Of a DNA stretch of 64,000 nucleotides, positions 42,573 through 53,164 are shown in pieces. How positions within the stretch are numbered: position 1 is the first letter of the stretch; each line of letters opens with the position of its first letter. This stretch comes from Sandaracinobacter neustonicus (lineage in GTDB: Bacteria > Pseudomonadota > Alphaproteobacteria > Sphingomonadales > Sphingomonadaceae), in contig NZ_VFSU01000026.1 of NCBI RefSeq assembly GCF_006385875.1, positions 42,501-106,500 on the forward strand, in the 5' to 3' direction. Under the pieces are notes generated by a model, which did no database searches, was not told the origin of the DNA, and saw nothing but the letters and a program-made list of their open reading frames with translations. Position numbers and translations under genes: made by a program.

Positions 42573-44624
42573 ATGGCCATGATGGGTCGATACATGTTCG
42601 GAATTGCTGCCCTGTTGTCGTCTGTGAGCGCCAGCGCCGTTCGTGCCGAAGTCGCGAGCGACGGGCCGGAGGCTGAAACCATCATCGTCACCGGAAACCG
42701 GGCGGTGAACACCGGCACCAAGACGGACACGCCCCTGATCGAGACGCCGCAGTCCATCTCCATTGTCACGCAGGAGCAATTGTCCATCCGCAACGTGCAG
42801 GGCGTGGAGGAGGCCCTGCGCTACACCTCCGGCGTCGTGGTCGATCAGCAGGGCTATGATCCGCGCTATGAGCAGACCAGCATTCGTGGCTTCGCCTCCA
42901 CCTCGTTCGGCGATTTCCGCGACGGCATGAAGCAGGTGACGTCGAACGGCTCCTATTACCGCACCGAGGTCTATGGGCTTCAGGCCATCGAAATCTTCAA
43001 GGGGCCAAGCTCGGTCCTCTATGGCCAGAACGCGCCGGGCGGGCTCGTCAACTTCATCACCAAGCGGCCGACCGACAGCTTCTTCGCCGAGGCGCAGATC
43101 GATTATGGCAGCTTCGACCGCTTCGTGGGCCGCGCCGATATCGGCGGTGCCGCGACCGACAATCTCAGCCTGCGCTTCACCGCGCTCGCACGCAGCAGCA
43201 AGACCCAGATTCAGGATGCGCCGGATGATCGCATCTATGTCGCGCCCGCCGCGACCATCCGGATCGGCGAAAACACCGACATCACCATTCTGGGCCATTA
43301 TCTCTATGACAACACCATGGCCACGCCCTGGTATGTCACGGTGGACGGCCAGCCGACCGACGTGCCGATCCGCGACCCAAGCTGGGATTTCTTCCATCAG
43401 AACCAGTATCAGATCGGCTATCTCGCCGAGCATCGCTTCAGCGACAAGCTGCGGTTCCGGCAGAACCTGCGCTACGGCCGGATCGACCTGCTGGAGAAAT
43501 ACCAGTTCATCGCCGCGACCGATACGGAATCGCAGGTGGTGATCCGGGGGCGCGGCAAGCTGGACGAGACGTCCGACGGCTTTACGCTGGACAACCAGCT
43601 GATGTTCGAGCTGGGCACCGGCAAGCTGGAGCACAAGATTCTGATCGGCGCGGATTACAGTTCGTCGCGCTATGACTGGCAGGCCGATCTGGTGATCGTG
43701 GACAATATCCTGCCTTACACGAACCCCGATTATAACCGCAGCTACGAAGACCCGCCGCTCTACGCCACCAGCAGCCAGACGCAGAAACAACTGGGCGTCT
43801 ATCTGCAGGACCAGATCAAGCTGGATGCGCTGACGGCGACCATCGGGTTGCGCTATGATGATGCCAAATCCGACACCATCACCCTGATCTATCCCGGCGC
43901 CTATCCGCTCGATCCGCCCGAGACCCGCGACAAGGCGACCACATGGCGGGCGGCATTGTCCTACAAGTTCGATATCGGCCTGCTGCCCTATCTCTCTTAC
44001 TCGACCTCGTTTCAGCTGACCCCGGGGATCGATTATTTCGGCAATGCCTTCCAGCCTTCGCGCGGCAAGCAGTTCGAACTGGGCGCGAAATATGAGCTTC
44101 GGGCCTTTCCGGGCTTCGTCACGCTGGCGTGGTTCGATCTCAGGCAGACCAATGTGCTGACCACCGACGCCGACCATATCGGCTTCCAGATCCAGACGGG
44201 GGCGGTGAAGACGCACGGCCTTGAACTGGAGGCGAACCTGAAACCGGCGGACAGGCTGAACCTGATCCTCGCCTACACCTATCTGGACACGAAGATCGAG
44301 AGCAACGACGCGACGAACGGCAAGGAGTTGCTGCTTCAGCCCCGGCACACGCTGTCTGCCTTCGCGGATTACAGCCTGCCGTTCGGCCTCGGCTTCGGCG
44401 GCGGCCTGCGCTACCTTGGCGACAGCTGGGCCGATGAACTGAACAGCATCCGCAACGACAGCCGCCTGTTCGTGGATGCCCAGCTGCACTACAGTTGGGG
44501 CAAATGGCGCATCGGCGTGAACGCAACCAACCTGTTCGACAAGACCAGCTACAATTGCAGCTATGGGGCCTGCGCCCGCCTGCCCCAACGCACCGTTCTC
44601 GCCAGCGTGAAGGTGCGGCTGTGA
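42573..44624 (+). CDS. TonB-dependent siderophore receptor
   Basis: The 683-residue protein has a signal peptide (ending near VRA, residue 24), a TonB-box-like ETIIVTGNR, and a plug domain with DTPLIETPQSISIVTQEQL and IEIFKGPSSVLYGQNAPGGLVNFITKRP. These are signatures of the ferric-siderophore (FhuE/FpvA-like) subfamily. The barrel contains LPYLSYSTSFQ and RQTNVLTTDAD and ends KVRL rather than with Phe. AAGGGGA precedes the start; ATG 42579 is also possible. It overlaps the following acylase gene. Confidence 0.92.
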   Translation: MAMMGRYMFGIAALLSSVSASAVRAEVASDGPEAETIIVTGNRAVNTGTKTDTPLIETPQSISIVTQEQLSIRNVQGVEEALRYTSGVVVDQQGYDPRYEQTSIRGFASTSFGDFRDGMKQVTSNGSYYRTEVYGLQAIEIFKGPSSVLYGQNAPGGLVNFITKRPTDSFFAEAQIDYGSFDRFVGRADIGGAATDNLSLRFTALARSSKTQIQDAPDDRIYVAPAATIRIGENTDITILGHYLYDNTMATPWYVTVDGQPTDVPIRDPSWDFFHQNQYQIGYLAEHRFSDKLRFRQNLRYGRIDLLEKYQFIAATDTESQVVIRGRGKLDETSDGFTLDNQLMFELGTGKLEHKILIGADYSSSRYDWQADLVIVDNILPYTNPDYNRSYEDPPLYATSSQTQKQLGVYLQDQIKLDALTATIGLRYDDAKSDTITLIYPGAYPLDPPETRDKATTWRAALSYKFDIGLLPYLSYSTSFQLTPGIDYFGNAFQPSRGKQFELGAKYELRAFPGFVTLAWFDLRQTNVLTTDADHIGFQIQTGAVKTHGLELEANLKPADRLNLILAYTYLDTKIESNDATNGKELLLQPRHTLSAFADYSLPFGLGFGGGLRYLGDSWADELNSIRNDSRLFVDAQLHYSWGKWRIGVNATNLFDKTSYNCSYGACARLPQRTVLASVKVRL

Positions 44625-46885
44625 GGTATGCGGTGGCTGGCGCGCTGGCGTTGCTGGCCTCACCGGCAACGGCGGAACCGCTGGCCCGCATCACCGTCAC
44701 CGACGGCGGCATCCCGCATGTGCGCGCCGCCACCAGCTACGGGATGGGCTATGGCAGCGGCTATGCGACGGCGCTGACCGACGCATGTGGCGCGGCGGAG
44801 GCCTTCCTGACCTATGGCGGGCGGCGGTCGTCCGTTCTGGGGGCCGATGGCGAAACCGCGCTGCATATCCCGGTGCCGTCCAGCGTGCCGAACAGCCTGA
44901 ATGACTTCAACATCGCCTTTTCCATCGGCCCGGCCGAACTGGCCCGGGCAAGGAAAGGCCTGTCGGCGGACCTGCGGCAGGTGATCGACGGCTATGTGGC
45001 GGGTTACAATCGTCGTCTGGCGGAAGCCCCGCCCGCCAGCTGCCGGGACAGCGCCGTGGCCATCACGGTGGACGATGTGCTGCGCCGCTCGCTGGCCTAT
45101 GGCATGACATTGGGCACGCGCTTCTTCCTGCGCCAGCTTCATGCCGCTGCCCCGCCCGGGCCGGGCGAGGTGGCGGCGGCGGAACCGGCGCTTGCCCCGC
45201 AGCCGCTGCCAAGCGTGGGCAGCAACGGGTTGGCGTTCGGCCGCGAAGTGACAGCCGGCGGCGGGTTGCTGCTCGCCAATCCGCACTATGTCTGGCGGGG
45301 GCCGGAACGCTTCATCCAGATGCACCTGAGCGGGCCGGGCTATGACGTCATCGGTGCGATGATGCTGGGCTCTCCGCTGGTCTCGATCGGAGCCAATCCG
45401 TCCCTCGGCTGGACCTACACCGTCGCCGCGGGTGCGAAAGGGCTGCTGTACCGGCTGTCGCTCGACCCGAAGGACCCGACGCGCTACCTCGTCGACGGTG
45501 TGTCGAAGCCGATGCAGCGGCAGATCGTCACCATCGATGCGCGCGGCGCGGACGGCAAAGCCGGGCGGCTGAGCCATGCCTTCTGGACGAGCGAATTCGG
45601 CCCAATCGTGGAAGGCCCCGGACTGCCATGGTCGCGCCGCGAAGCCTTCGCGCTGTTCGATCCCAACGTCGCGAACGCAGGCAGTTTGCAGCTGTCCCTC
45701 GACAGCGGGCGGGCGCGGAGCGTGCGGGAATTGCAGGCGCTGCTGGCAGGCATGGGCCTGCCGTTCCTGAACGCCATTGCGGCCGATGCCGGCGGAGAGG
45801 TGCTCTATGCCAACAACAGCCCGACCCCTGCCATTGGAAGCAACAGCTTCGGGGTCTGCCTTGTTACCGGCATTCCGGCCAACGCCTATCCGCTGACGGT
45901 GGTGATCGACGGTGCGAAGTCCGTCTGCCGCCCGCAGGCCGTTGCGGAAGCCGCATGGCCGGGAATCCTGCCAGCAAAGGCGATGCCGGCCATGGTCCGC
46001 CGCGATTATGTCGCCAATTCCAATGATTCCCACTGGCTGGCCAATCCGTAAGCGCCGCTCACGGGCTTCTCGCCGCTGATCGGGCCGGAAGGCACGCCGC
46101 AGAGCGCCCGCACCCGCGTGGGTGTCGCGCAGATTCGCGAACGGCTGGCGACGGACAGCCGGATCGACCGCGACGCCGTGAAGGCGATGCTGTTCGCGGA
46201 TCGCAACGGCATGGCGGACCTGCTGCGCGACGATCTCGTGGCGCGGTGCCGGGCAACGCCGCTGGTGGCGGGTGCGGACGGCAAGCCCGTCGATCTGGCA
46301 AAAGCCTGCACGATATTGGCCGCATGGGACGGGCGGGATCACAGCAGCAGCGTCGGCGCCTTCCTGTTCCGCCGCTGGCTGGAACGGCTGAGCTTCGCGC
46401 CGTCTTTCTGGCGCGTGCCGTTCGACCCGGCGCAGCCGCTGGCCACCCCGCGCGGGATCGCCGTCACCGATACGGAGGCGCTGCCCGCACTCGCCGCAAC
46501 CGTCGCCGCGATCACGGCCGAGGGGCTGGCAATCGACGCGCCGCTGGGCGCGGTGCAATATGTCGAGCGCGGCGGTGAACGCATCGCGGTTCCCGGCGGC
46601 CCGACGCCCTTCACCTATAATGTGATGGACATGAGCGCGGTGCCGGGCCGGGGCTATGTCGATCCGGTGTTGTCGGGCGCGACTTATGTGGCGGTGATCG
46701 GCTTCGAAGGCGGGCAGATGCGGGCCGACGCGATTCTGGCCAGCGGCCAGAGCAGCGATCCGGCGTCGCCGCTGCATATCGATGGCGTGCGGCGCTTTTC
46801 CACCGGCAACTGGCGACGTCTTCCGTTCACGCCTGCGGAAGTTGAGGCGCAGGCGGTGGGACCGGCTATCGAGCTTAACCGCTGA
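44621..46885 (+). pseudogene. Penicillin-amidase-family acylase (PvdQ/AHL-acylase-like) with in-frame TAA
   Basis: GTG 44621 overlaps the receptor stop. A signal peptide (to about residue 18) leads into an Ntn-hydrolase precursor whose chain splits before Ser201 (VGSNGLAFG). LLANPHYVW and RFIQMHLSGPG follow, as in PvdQ and other acyl-homoserine-lactone acylases. After NSNDSHWLANP there is TAA at 46049-46051; the same frame then continues with APLTGFSPLIGPEG to 46885 and is fully family-like. Total length 754 codons is normal. The gene therefore carries one nonsense codon two thirds of the way along, or a sequencing error. PvdQ matures acylated pyoverdine; context suggests deacylating an imported ligand. 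Confidence 0.83.
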
Positions 46886-48299
46886 CGGCCGATCGCCACT
46901 GACGGCGGACGGCATCCGGCCAGCGCGCGGGCCAGCCGGATGCCTGCTCCAGTTCGGCGGCCAGCAGCAGCAGCCGATGATCCTCGCCGTGCGCCGCCGC
47001 GAACATCGAGCCGATCGGCACATCGCCGCACGACAGCGGCAGTGAAATTGCCGGGATGCCCGACAGATTGTGCAGCGGCGTATAGGCGCAATAGGCGAAC
47101 ATGAAGCTGCGCAGGTCCTCGAAGGGACGGGTGGGGGCGAGGTCGCCCACGGGCGGTGGCGGATCGCGCACGACGGGGGACAGGATGAGATCGTATCGGG
47201 CGAACAGCTCGTTCAGCAATGGCGGCAGGAGGCCGATGGTGGAAAAGGCGGCTTCCAGCCGCTCTGCGGACAGCGTGTCGCGCCAGCGCGCCAGCCCTTG
47301 CGTCCATGGCTCCACGAGCGCGCCCAGCGGTGATCCCTTGCCGATCAACTGCGCCATATCGGTGAGTTCCCCGCCCAGATAGGCCCACAGAGTCTGAAAT
47401 GCTTCGGCCGCAGCGGCAAGGCCCGCCGGATAACGGGCTTCGACCACCTCATGCCCCAGTTCGGCGCAGAGCCGCGCAGTCCGCAGGATTTCCGCCGCGA
47501 CGAGCGGGTGCGGCTCCTGCCCCTCCACGCTGCGCAGGATCAACGCGATGCGTTGCCGTGGCAGGTGGCCCGGTGGTGTGTGTCTCGCGGCGTTCCCGAC
47601 GTGGAAGCCTGCCGCAACGTCGCGCACCGTGCGGCCCAGAAGGATGTCCACCGCCAGCAGATCGTCCAGCAAATGCGGCGCGCGCGCGCGGATCTGCACG
47701 CCGCGCGACGGCTTCAGCCCGACAAGCCCGCAATTTGCCGCCGGGATGCGGATCGATCCGCCCCCGTCGCTGGCATGGGCAACAGGCACGATGCCCGCCG
47801 CCACTGCCGCCGCCGCGCCGCCGCTGGAGCCGCCGACCGACAGCCCGGCGTTCCACGGATTGCGGGTGACGCCCCCCAGCAGCGGCTCCGTCGAACAGAG
47901 CAGGGCGAACTCCGGCATCGTTGATTTGCCGAGCGGAATCAGCCCGGCCGCATCATAGGCGTCGGTCAGCGGATAGCTGCGTGACACCAGTTCCCGCGAG
48001 CGCACCCTTGCACCGGCCACCGAAGGCATTCCCGGATAATCCAGCGAATCCTTGATGAGATACGGCACGCCGGACAGGGGACCGGAGGGGGGCATAATGG
48101 CATGCCGCGCCGCACGCCGCCTGCCGATCTCGAAGGCCTGCCAGCTGATCGCGTTGATCGCAGGCTCCATCGCCTCCGCGCGCAGGATCGCGCCGTCCAG
48201 AAGCTCCTCTGCGCTTAGCTCTCCGGCGGCAACAAGCTCCGCCTGTGCCGTCGCATCCAGTTTCGCGATCTCCCAGGCGGTGTCATGGTCAATCGGCAT
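46875..48299 (-). CDS. Amidase-signature hydrolase
   Basis: The 474-residue AS-family enzyme has the Lys of the Ser-cisSer-Lys triad in [12 protein letters not shown] (K83), cis-Ser in [18 protein letters not shown] (S158) and the nucleophile in [24 protein letters not shown] (S182). These positions and motifs resemble 6-aminohexanoate-cyclic-dimer hydrolase (NylA)-type amidases more than GatA. It probably cleaves an amide of an imported compound. No signal peptide is seen, so it is cytoplasmic. It converges on the acylase (11-base overlap) and is divergent from the permease. Confidence 0.9.
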   Translation of the reverse strand: MPIDHDTAWEIAKLDATAQAELVAAGELSAEELLDGAILRAEAMEPAINAISWQAFEIGRRRAARHAIMPPSGPLSGVPYLIKDSLDYPGMPSVAGARVRSRELVSRSYPLTDAYDAAGLIPLGKSTMPEFALLCSTEPLLGGVTRNPWNAGLSVGGSSGGAAAAVAAGIVPVAHASDGGGSIRIPAANCGLVGLKPSRGVQIRARAPHLLDDLLAVDILLGRTVRDVAAGFHVGNAARHTPPGHLPRQRIALILRSVEGQEPHPLVAAEILRTARLCAELGHEVVEARYPAGLAAAAEAFQTLWAYLGGELTDMAQLIGKGSPLGALVEPWTQGLARWRDTLSAERLEAAFSTIGLLPPLLNELFARYDLILSPVVRDPPPPVGDLAPTRPFEDLRSFMFAYCAYTPLHNLSGIPAISLPLSCGDVPIGSMFAAAHGEDHRLLLLAAELEQASGWPARWPDAVRRQWRSAVSG

Positions 48300-48496
48300 C
48301 GTTCAGGCTCCCGCTCGTCATCGATCACCGGAATGGGCCGCGCGCTGCGCACGCGCCTTGCAGATCGGCCTGCAGCCTTGTCGGAAAGGGCGCGGTTGCG
48401 GCTTCTGGTCCGGGCGGCGAAGTGGTCGGGCCGAAATGCAAAGCGCAGGCCCGGCCGATGTGCGCCAATGCGGTGTGACGCAATGATGACAGGCGG

Positions 48497-50086
48497 ATGC
48501 GACGGATGACGAACCAGGCCAGTGCAGCAGTCGCGATCAGCCGGCTGGGGCAGGCGCGCTATCGCAAGCCCATCGGTGAAATTCGCGCCGAGGCGTCTCA
48601 GCAGGGGTTGAAGCGGCATCTGACGGCCCGGCAGATCATGCTGATCGGGGTGGGTGGAATCATCGGGGCCGGCGTGTTCGTGATGACGGGCAACGCCGCC
48701 GCCAGTTTCGCCGGGCCGGCCGTCATCCTCTCCTACGTGATCGCCGGGATTGCCTGCGGTCTCACGGCGCTTTGCTATGCGGAACTGGCCTCCATCATCC
48801 CGGCTTCCGGATCGAGCTATACCTATTGCTATGCCTCGCTGGGCGAGGGGGCGGCGTGGATGCTCGCCTGGATCCTGCTGTTCGATTACAGCCTCGCCGG
48901 GGCGCTGGTGGGCGTCGGCTTCGCGGGCTATCTCACCAGCCTGCTGGCGGATTTCGGGCTGTTCGTGCCCGCCGTGCTCGCCGCGCCGCTGGTGCAGACC
49001 CTGCCGGGCACCGGTTCCACAGGTCTTTTCATGGCGGGCAGTGTCAACCTTGTCGCGGCCACCGCCATCATGATCGCCGCGCTGGCGCTGAGCCGGGGGA
49101 TCGAGACTTCGGCTTCGATCAACGCCGCGTTCGTGGCCATCAAGCTGTCCGTGCTGCTGATCTTCGTCGTCGCCGGCCTCCACGCCATAGATCCCGGCAA
49201 CTGGCGGCCGTTCATCCCCCCGCACGAGGGCGGATTCGCCTTTGGCTGGCCGGGCGTGATCCGGGCGGCCTCTATCCTGTTCTACGCCTATCTGGGGTTC
49301 GAAACGATCTCCACAACAGCCTCGGAGGCGCGCGATCCGCAACGCGACATGCCGCTGGGTATCCTTGGCGCACTGGCGATCTGCACCCTGATATATGTGG
49401 TGGTCGCGGCTGTGCTGGTGGGTGTCGCCCCTTACCGGGAACTGGGTGTCGCCGATCCCATCGCCCGCGCGCTGGATCGGATGGACATGCCGCTGATCGC
49501 CCGGCTGGTGAAGGTGGGCGCGGTCACCGGGCTTGCCTCCGTGCTTCTGGTGAACGCCTATGGCCAGTCGCGCATCTGCTTCGCCATGTCGCGCGATGGG
49601 CTGCTGCCGGGCGTATTCGGCCGGCTGAACGCGCAGCGGGCCAGCCCCGTTGCCGGCGTGATGCTTCTGGGTGGCATTTCGGCCCTGCTGGCGGCCTTGC
49701 TGCCGATCCAGATCCTGGGGGATCTGATCAGCGTGGGGACGGGATTTGCCTTCTCGGTCGTCTGTGTCGCGCTGATGTGGCTGCGTTCGGTGGAACCCGA
49801 TCTGCCACGCCCGTTCAGGGTTCCGCTGGGCGGCTTCCGCATCGGGCGGGTGTGGATCGGCATCGTGCCGACCGCGGCGCTGCTGATGTGCTGGGCGATG
49901 ATCCTGCCGGTGCTGATCGACATCCTCTCGCAGGCGGGTGCGGGCCATGTCCTGCCTGCGATGATTCTGGGATGCTGGCTGCTTGCGGGCATCCTTTTCT
50001 ATCTGGCCTTCGGTCTGCGGCGCTCCCGCCGGGTGCAGACGCGGCAGGCCGATGAAACGGACATTGCCCGGCCGGAGGCCGGGTGA
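48497..50086 (+). CDS. APC-family amino-acid permease
   Basis: The 529-residue permease has about 12-14 membrane helices, an N-terminal LKRHLTARQIMLIGVGGIIGAGVFVMTG (helix 1 substrate site GIIGAGVF), and FYAYLGFETISTTASEARDPQRDMP, typical of the cationic-amino-acid-transporter branch. It probably imports an amino acid released by the neighbouring amidase or acylase. ATG 48506 may be the real start (AGGCGG nine bases upstream); 48497 is the longest ATG form. Confidence 0.9.
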   Translation: MRRMTNQASAAVAISRLGQARYRKPIGEIRAEASQQGLKRHLTARQIMLIGVGGIIGAGVFVMTGNAAASFAGPAVILSYVIAGIACGLTALCYAELASIIPASGSSYTYCYASLGEGAAWMLAWILLFDYSLAGALVGVGFAGYLTSLLADFGLFVPAVLAAPLVQTLPGTGSTGLFMAGSVNLVAATAIMIAALALSRGIETSASINAAFVAIKLSVLLIFVVAGLHAIDPGNWRPFIPPHEGGFAFGWPGVIRAASILFYAYLGFETISTTASEARDPQRDMPLGILGALAICTLIYVVVAAVLVGVAPYRELGVADPIARALDRMDMPLIARLVKVGAVTGLASVLLVNAYGQSRICFAMSRDGLLPGVFGRLNAQRASPVAGVMLLGGISALLAALLPIQILGDLISVGTGFAFSVVCVALMWLRSVEPDLPRPFRVPLGGFRIGRVWIGIVPTAALLMCWAMILPVLIDILSQAGAGHVLPAMILGCWLLAGILFYLAFGLRRSRRVQTRQADETDIARPEAG

Positions 50087-50098
50087 AATACTCCGCCC

Positions 50099-51205
50099 AT
50101 GACTCACTCATCCCCCCCAGCCGCCTGTCCCGCAGTTCGCCGGACTTCCGACAATGCCCGGATGTCCGACATGCTGGCCGCCGCGCGCCAGCAGGAGGGC
50201 TGGGAGGGCGACGTGCGGACGGATGACGGCTGGCGGCGGCCGCTGAACTTCTGCGACGGCTTCCGGCATGATTATGATGCCGATGTGGCGACCGGCGGCT
50301 GGGAGTTCATCGTGTTACGGCCGGGCCTGTCCATCGCCATCGTGGACTATACCGTGAACCGGGTGACGGTGCGGCGGCACCGCCCGGGCGACAATCTGGT
50401 GTTGTCGGCAGTGGTTTCCGGGCACAGCCTGATCGATGGCGACGGGCTGGAGGGGCGGCTGGCCCATGGCTATTGCACGCTTTACGGCCTGCGCGACGGT
50501 GACGAGTTCCAGACCTGCTACACGCCTGACCAGCCGCTGAAATATGTGAGCGTTTTCGTCGAGCGGGCGATGTTCGCCGAGGTGACGGGCCTGAAGCCGG
50601 ACGATCTGGGAGGCGACCTGCGCGATTTCCTTGAGGCGCGACGCCCGCTTCTGCCGCACACGGTGCCGCTGTCCGGCGCGGCCAGCCTTGTCGCGGCCGA
50701 GATCGCCGACAACCGGATGGAAGGCCCGTTCCGGGGTGCTTTTCTCGCGGCCAAAGCGGTCGAGCTGGCCTGCCACATCCTCTATGTCCGCGCGCACAGC
50801 CTGGCAGACAGCATGGAGGCGCCGGCCTTTACCCGCGCCGATTTCGACCGTCTGCGCCGCGCCAAGGCGCTGCTCGAGCATCGGCTGGACGAGCCTCTGA
50901 ACATCCACCAGCTGGCCCGCAAGGCGGGGCTGACCCGCCAGAAGCTGCAACTCGGCTTTCGTCTGCTGTATGGCGACACGGTGGCGCGGGTGCGCGACAA
51001 GGCCCGGATGGCGCGGGCGCTGGAACTGGTGCGCGCGTCGGACCTGTCGATGATCCAGATCGCGCTCGAAACGGGCTATGAGCATCCGGCCAGCTTCACG
51101 CGCGCCTTCAAGGCGGCGTTCGGCCATGCCCCGCTCACCATGCGGCAACTGGCGCGTGAAGGCGTCTCGTTCAACGCCATCGCCGCCCGCCCGGCGAACT
51201 GCTAG
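50099..51205 (+). CDS. AraC-family transcriptional regulator, PchR-like
   Basis: The 368-residue protein has a variable N-terminal sensor half. Two C-terminal helix-turn-helix motifs follow: LNIHQLARKAGLTRQKLQLGFRLLYGDTVARVRDKARM and SMIQIALETGYEHPASFTRAFKAAFGHAP, the second being the AraC signature. The first motif resembles siderophore regulators such as PchR, which fits the nearby siderophore-type receptor. Internal ATG 50162 is a possible start. The gene follows the permease by 12 bases, so the two may be co-transcribed. Confidence 0.88.
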   Translation: MTHSSPPAACPAVRRTSDNARMSDMLAAARQQEGWEGDVRTDDGWRRPLNFCDGFRHDYDADVATGGWEFIVLRPGLSIAIVDYTVNRVTVRRHRPGDNLVLSAVVSGHSLIDGDGLEGRLAHGYCTLYGLRDGDEFQTCYTPDQPLKYVSVFVERAMFAEVTGLKPDDLGGDLRDFLEARRPLLPHTVPLSGAASLVAAEIADNRMEGPFRGAFLAAKAVELACHILYVRAHSLADSMEAPAFTRADFDRLRRAKALLEHRLDEPLNIHQLARKAGLTRQKLQLGFRLLYGDTVARVRDKARMARALELVRASDLSMIQIALETGYEHPASFTRAFKAAFGHAPLTMRQLAREGVSFNAIAARPANC

Positions 51206-51226
51206 ATTCATGCGAGTGGGCCGCAG

Positions 51227-53152
51227 ATGAACGCTCGGGCGCGGCTGATCGCCGCTCTGGCTGGTCTGGCGGCAAGCATTCTGGTCAGCGGCCCTGCGAG
51301 GGCGCAGACCTGCGCACCTCCCGGCTCTTTGTCGGCGGCGGATTCTCAGGCGATCGACCGGCTGGTTCGTGACGCCATGCGCGAGCATCAGGTTCCGGGC
51401 GTGACGCTTGCGATCGTCCGCGACGGTCGCATCATCGCCCTGAAGGGATATGGCGATGCCGACATCGCCAGCGGTCATCCCGTCGATCCGCGCCGAACCC
51501 TGTTCCGGATCGGGTCGGTCACCAAGCTATTCACCTATACGGCCGCCCTGCAGCAAGTGGAGCAGGGGCGCCTCGCGCTCGATACGGATATCAACCGCTA
51601 TCTGCCGCCGCCCGGCCTTCGCGTTCCGGCGGGGCCGCCGGTGACGGCGCAAACGATCATGGGCCATCGCGCCGGCTTCGAAACCGCCGGGCTGGGGTAT
51701 GATTTCTTCGGAGACACCGCGCGCGTGCCGACGCTGCGCACGTTCGTGGCCCGTCACCAGCCGGCCATCGTCCGCCAACCGGGGGACGCGACAGCCTATT
51801 CCGATTTCGGCCCGACCGCGCTGGGGCTTGCCGTGGAAACGGTGTCTGGTGAGCCCTATGCCGCTTATGTCACGCGGCATATCCTGTCGCCGCTGGGAAT
51901 GGCCTCCACCACATTGGCCGAACCGGTTGCGGCCAGCCTGCCCGCGCCGCACGGGCGGATGGTGCCCGAACTCGCGGCGCGGACAGCGACGGCCTATGCG
52001 TCGGGTAGCCCCGCTGCCGCGCCGCTTCCGGTGGAGCATATCTTTCCGGCGGCGGCTCCGGCCGGATCGGCATGGTCCACCGCGGCGGACATGGCCTGTT
52101 TCGCGCTTGCCTGGCTGAACGACGGCGCACTCGGCGAAGCGCGGCTGCTCTCGCCCGAAACGGTGAAGGCGATGCGCCGACGCAACTGGAATGACCGCCT
52201 GGGCGCGACGGATTTCGCCCATGGCTGGTTCCAGCGCGACCTCGGCGAAGCGAAAGCCTATCAGCACACCGGCGGAATGCTGGGCTTTACCGCCAATTTG
52301 CTGATCGTGCCGGAGCGTAACATCGGCCTGTTCATCGCGGGCAATTCCAACTCGGCATGGCCCCTGACGCTGCGTCTGCCCGACCGGATTCTGACCCGGC
52401 TGGACCCGGCCCTCACGTGGAAGCCGGCCCCGGCACGGCCCGCGCCCGGAGAACTGGCTGATTATGCGGGGCTGTTTCTCGCGAATACCCGTTCCTTCAC
52501 CCGCCTTGAAGGCCTGCTCGCGCTCGCCGACGAAGCGCGGGTCGAGGCGGCAGGCCCGGATGCATTGTGGATCAGCCTTCCCGGCGGCGCGCCGGAGCGC
52601 TGGACGCGGATCGGCCGGGATTTGTTCGAAAGCCCCCCCTATGGTGATCGCATCCGTTTCGTGCGGGATGCACAAGGGGATGTGGTGCGCTTCTATCACC
52701 CCATGGGGCATCGCGGGTTCGACCGCATTCCTTTTTGGCGCAGCGCCCTGTTGCTGTGGTTGTCGCTCGCGCTGACCATGGGCTTGGGGGCGGTGCTGCT
52801 GGGATCGATCCTTGCCCTCAGATGGCAACATGAGCGACGTGCCCTGAAGCTGACGGCGGCAGCGACCGCGATCATCGGCATAACCCTGCCAGCCATCGGC
52901 GTTGCAGCCGCCAGGGCGCTGGAGGATCCGGCGCTCGCCTTTCACTGGCCTCCGCCCGCGCTGCGGCTTCTTGTCGGTTGGGGGTATGCGGCCGCGTTGG
53001 CGGCCATCGCGTTGTTCGCCATGCTGCCGGCAGTGCGACCGGCGTCCGGGCTGCTTGCACCCCGGCGCACCGGTCTGCTGTCCGCACTGAGCCTTGGCGC
53101 GTCGGTGATCCTTCTGTGGCTGCACAATCTGTTCGCCCCGGCGATGCAGTAA
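51227..53152 (+). CDS. Serine hydrolase (beta-lactamase/DD-peptidase family) with C-terminal membrane helices
   Basis: The 641-residue protein has a signal peptide (ending ARA, residue 26). The class C-like domain has the SxxK motif SVTK at 97-100, YSD at 191-193 where YxN is usual, and HTG at 347-349 where KTG/HxG is usual. A beta-rich linker domain (about 395-500) is followed by three to four membrane helices from about 515. The fold is shared by D-aminopeptidases, esterases and beta-lactamases. Periplasmic, membrane-tethered cleavage of a D-amino-acid peptide or ester is an inference from context. It starts 21 bases after the AraC gene. Confidence 0.85.
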   Translation: MNARARLIAALAGLAASILVSGPARAQTCAPPGSLSAADSQAIDRLVRDAMREHQVPGVTLAIVRDGRIIALKGYGDADIASGHPVDPRRTLFRIGSVTKLFTYTAALQQVEQGRLALDTDINRYLPPPGLRVPAGPPVTAQTIMGHRAGFETAGLGYDFFGDTARVPTLRTFVARHQPAIVRQPGDATAYSDFGPTALGLAVETVSGEPYAAYVTRHILSPLGMASTTLAEPVAASLPAPHGRMVPELAARTATAYASGSPAAAPLPVEHIFPAAAPAGSAWSTAADMACFALAWLNDGALGEARLLSPETVKAMRRRNWNDRLGATDFAHGWFQRDLGEAKAYQHTGGMLGFTANLLIVPERNIGLFIAGNSNSAWPLTLRLPDRILTRLDPALTWKPAPARPAPGELADYAGLFLANTRSFTRLEGLLALADEARVEAAGPDALWISLPGGAPERWTRIGRDLFESPPYGDRIRFVRDAQGDVVRFYHPMGHRGFDRIPFWRSALLLWLSLALTMGLGAVLLGSILALRWQHERRALKLTAAATAIIGITLPAIGVAAARALEDPALAFHWPPPALRLLVGWGYAAALAAIALFAMLPAVRPASGLLAPRRTGLLSALSLGASVILLWLHNLFAPAMQ

Positions 53153-53164
53153 AGGGAAATCGCG

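Noticed and set aside
41208-44669. Very long open frame (over 1100 codons) on the minus strand
   Set aside because: It lies antisense to the DgcA-like gene and the siderophore receptor; its product is low-complexity in His, Arg, Gln and Ala, as expected from the reverse of GC-rich codons, and has no family motif.
48215-50107. 630-codon minus-strand frame over the permease
   Set aside because: It is antisense to a clear APC permease; the composition is typical of a mirror frame.
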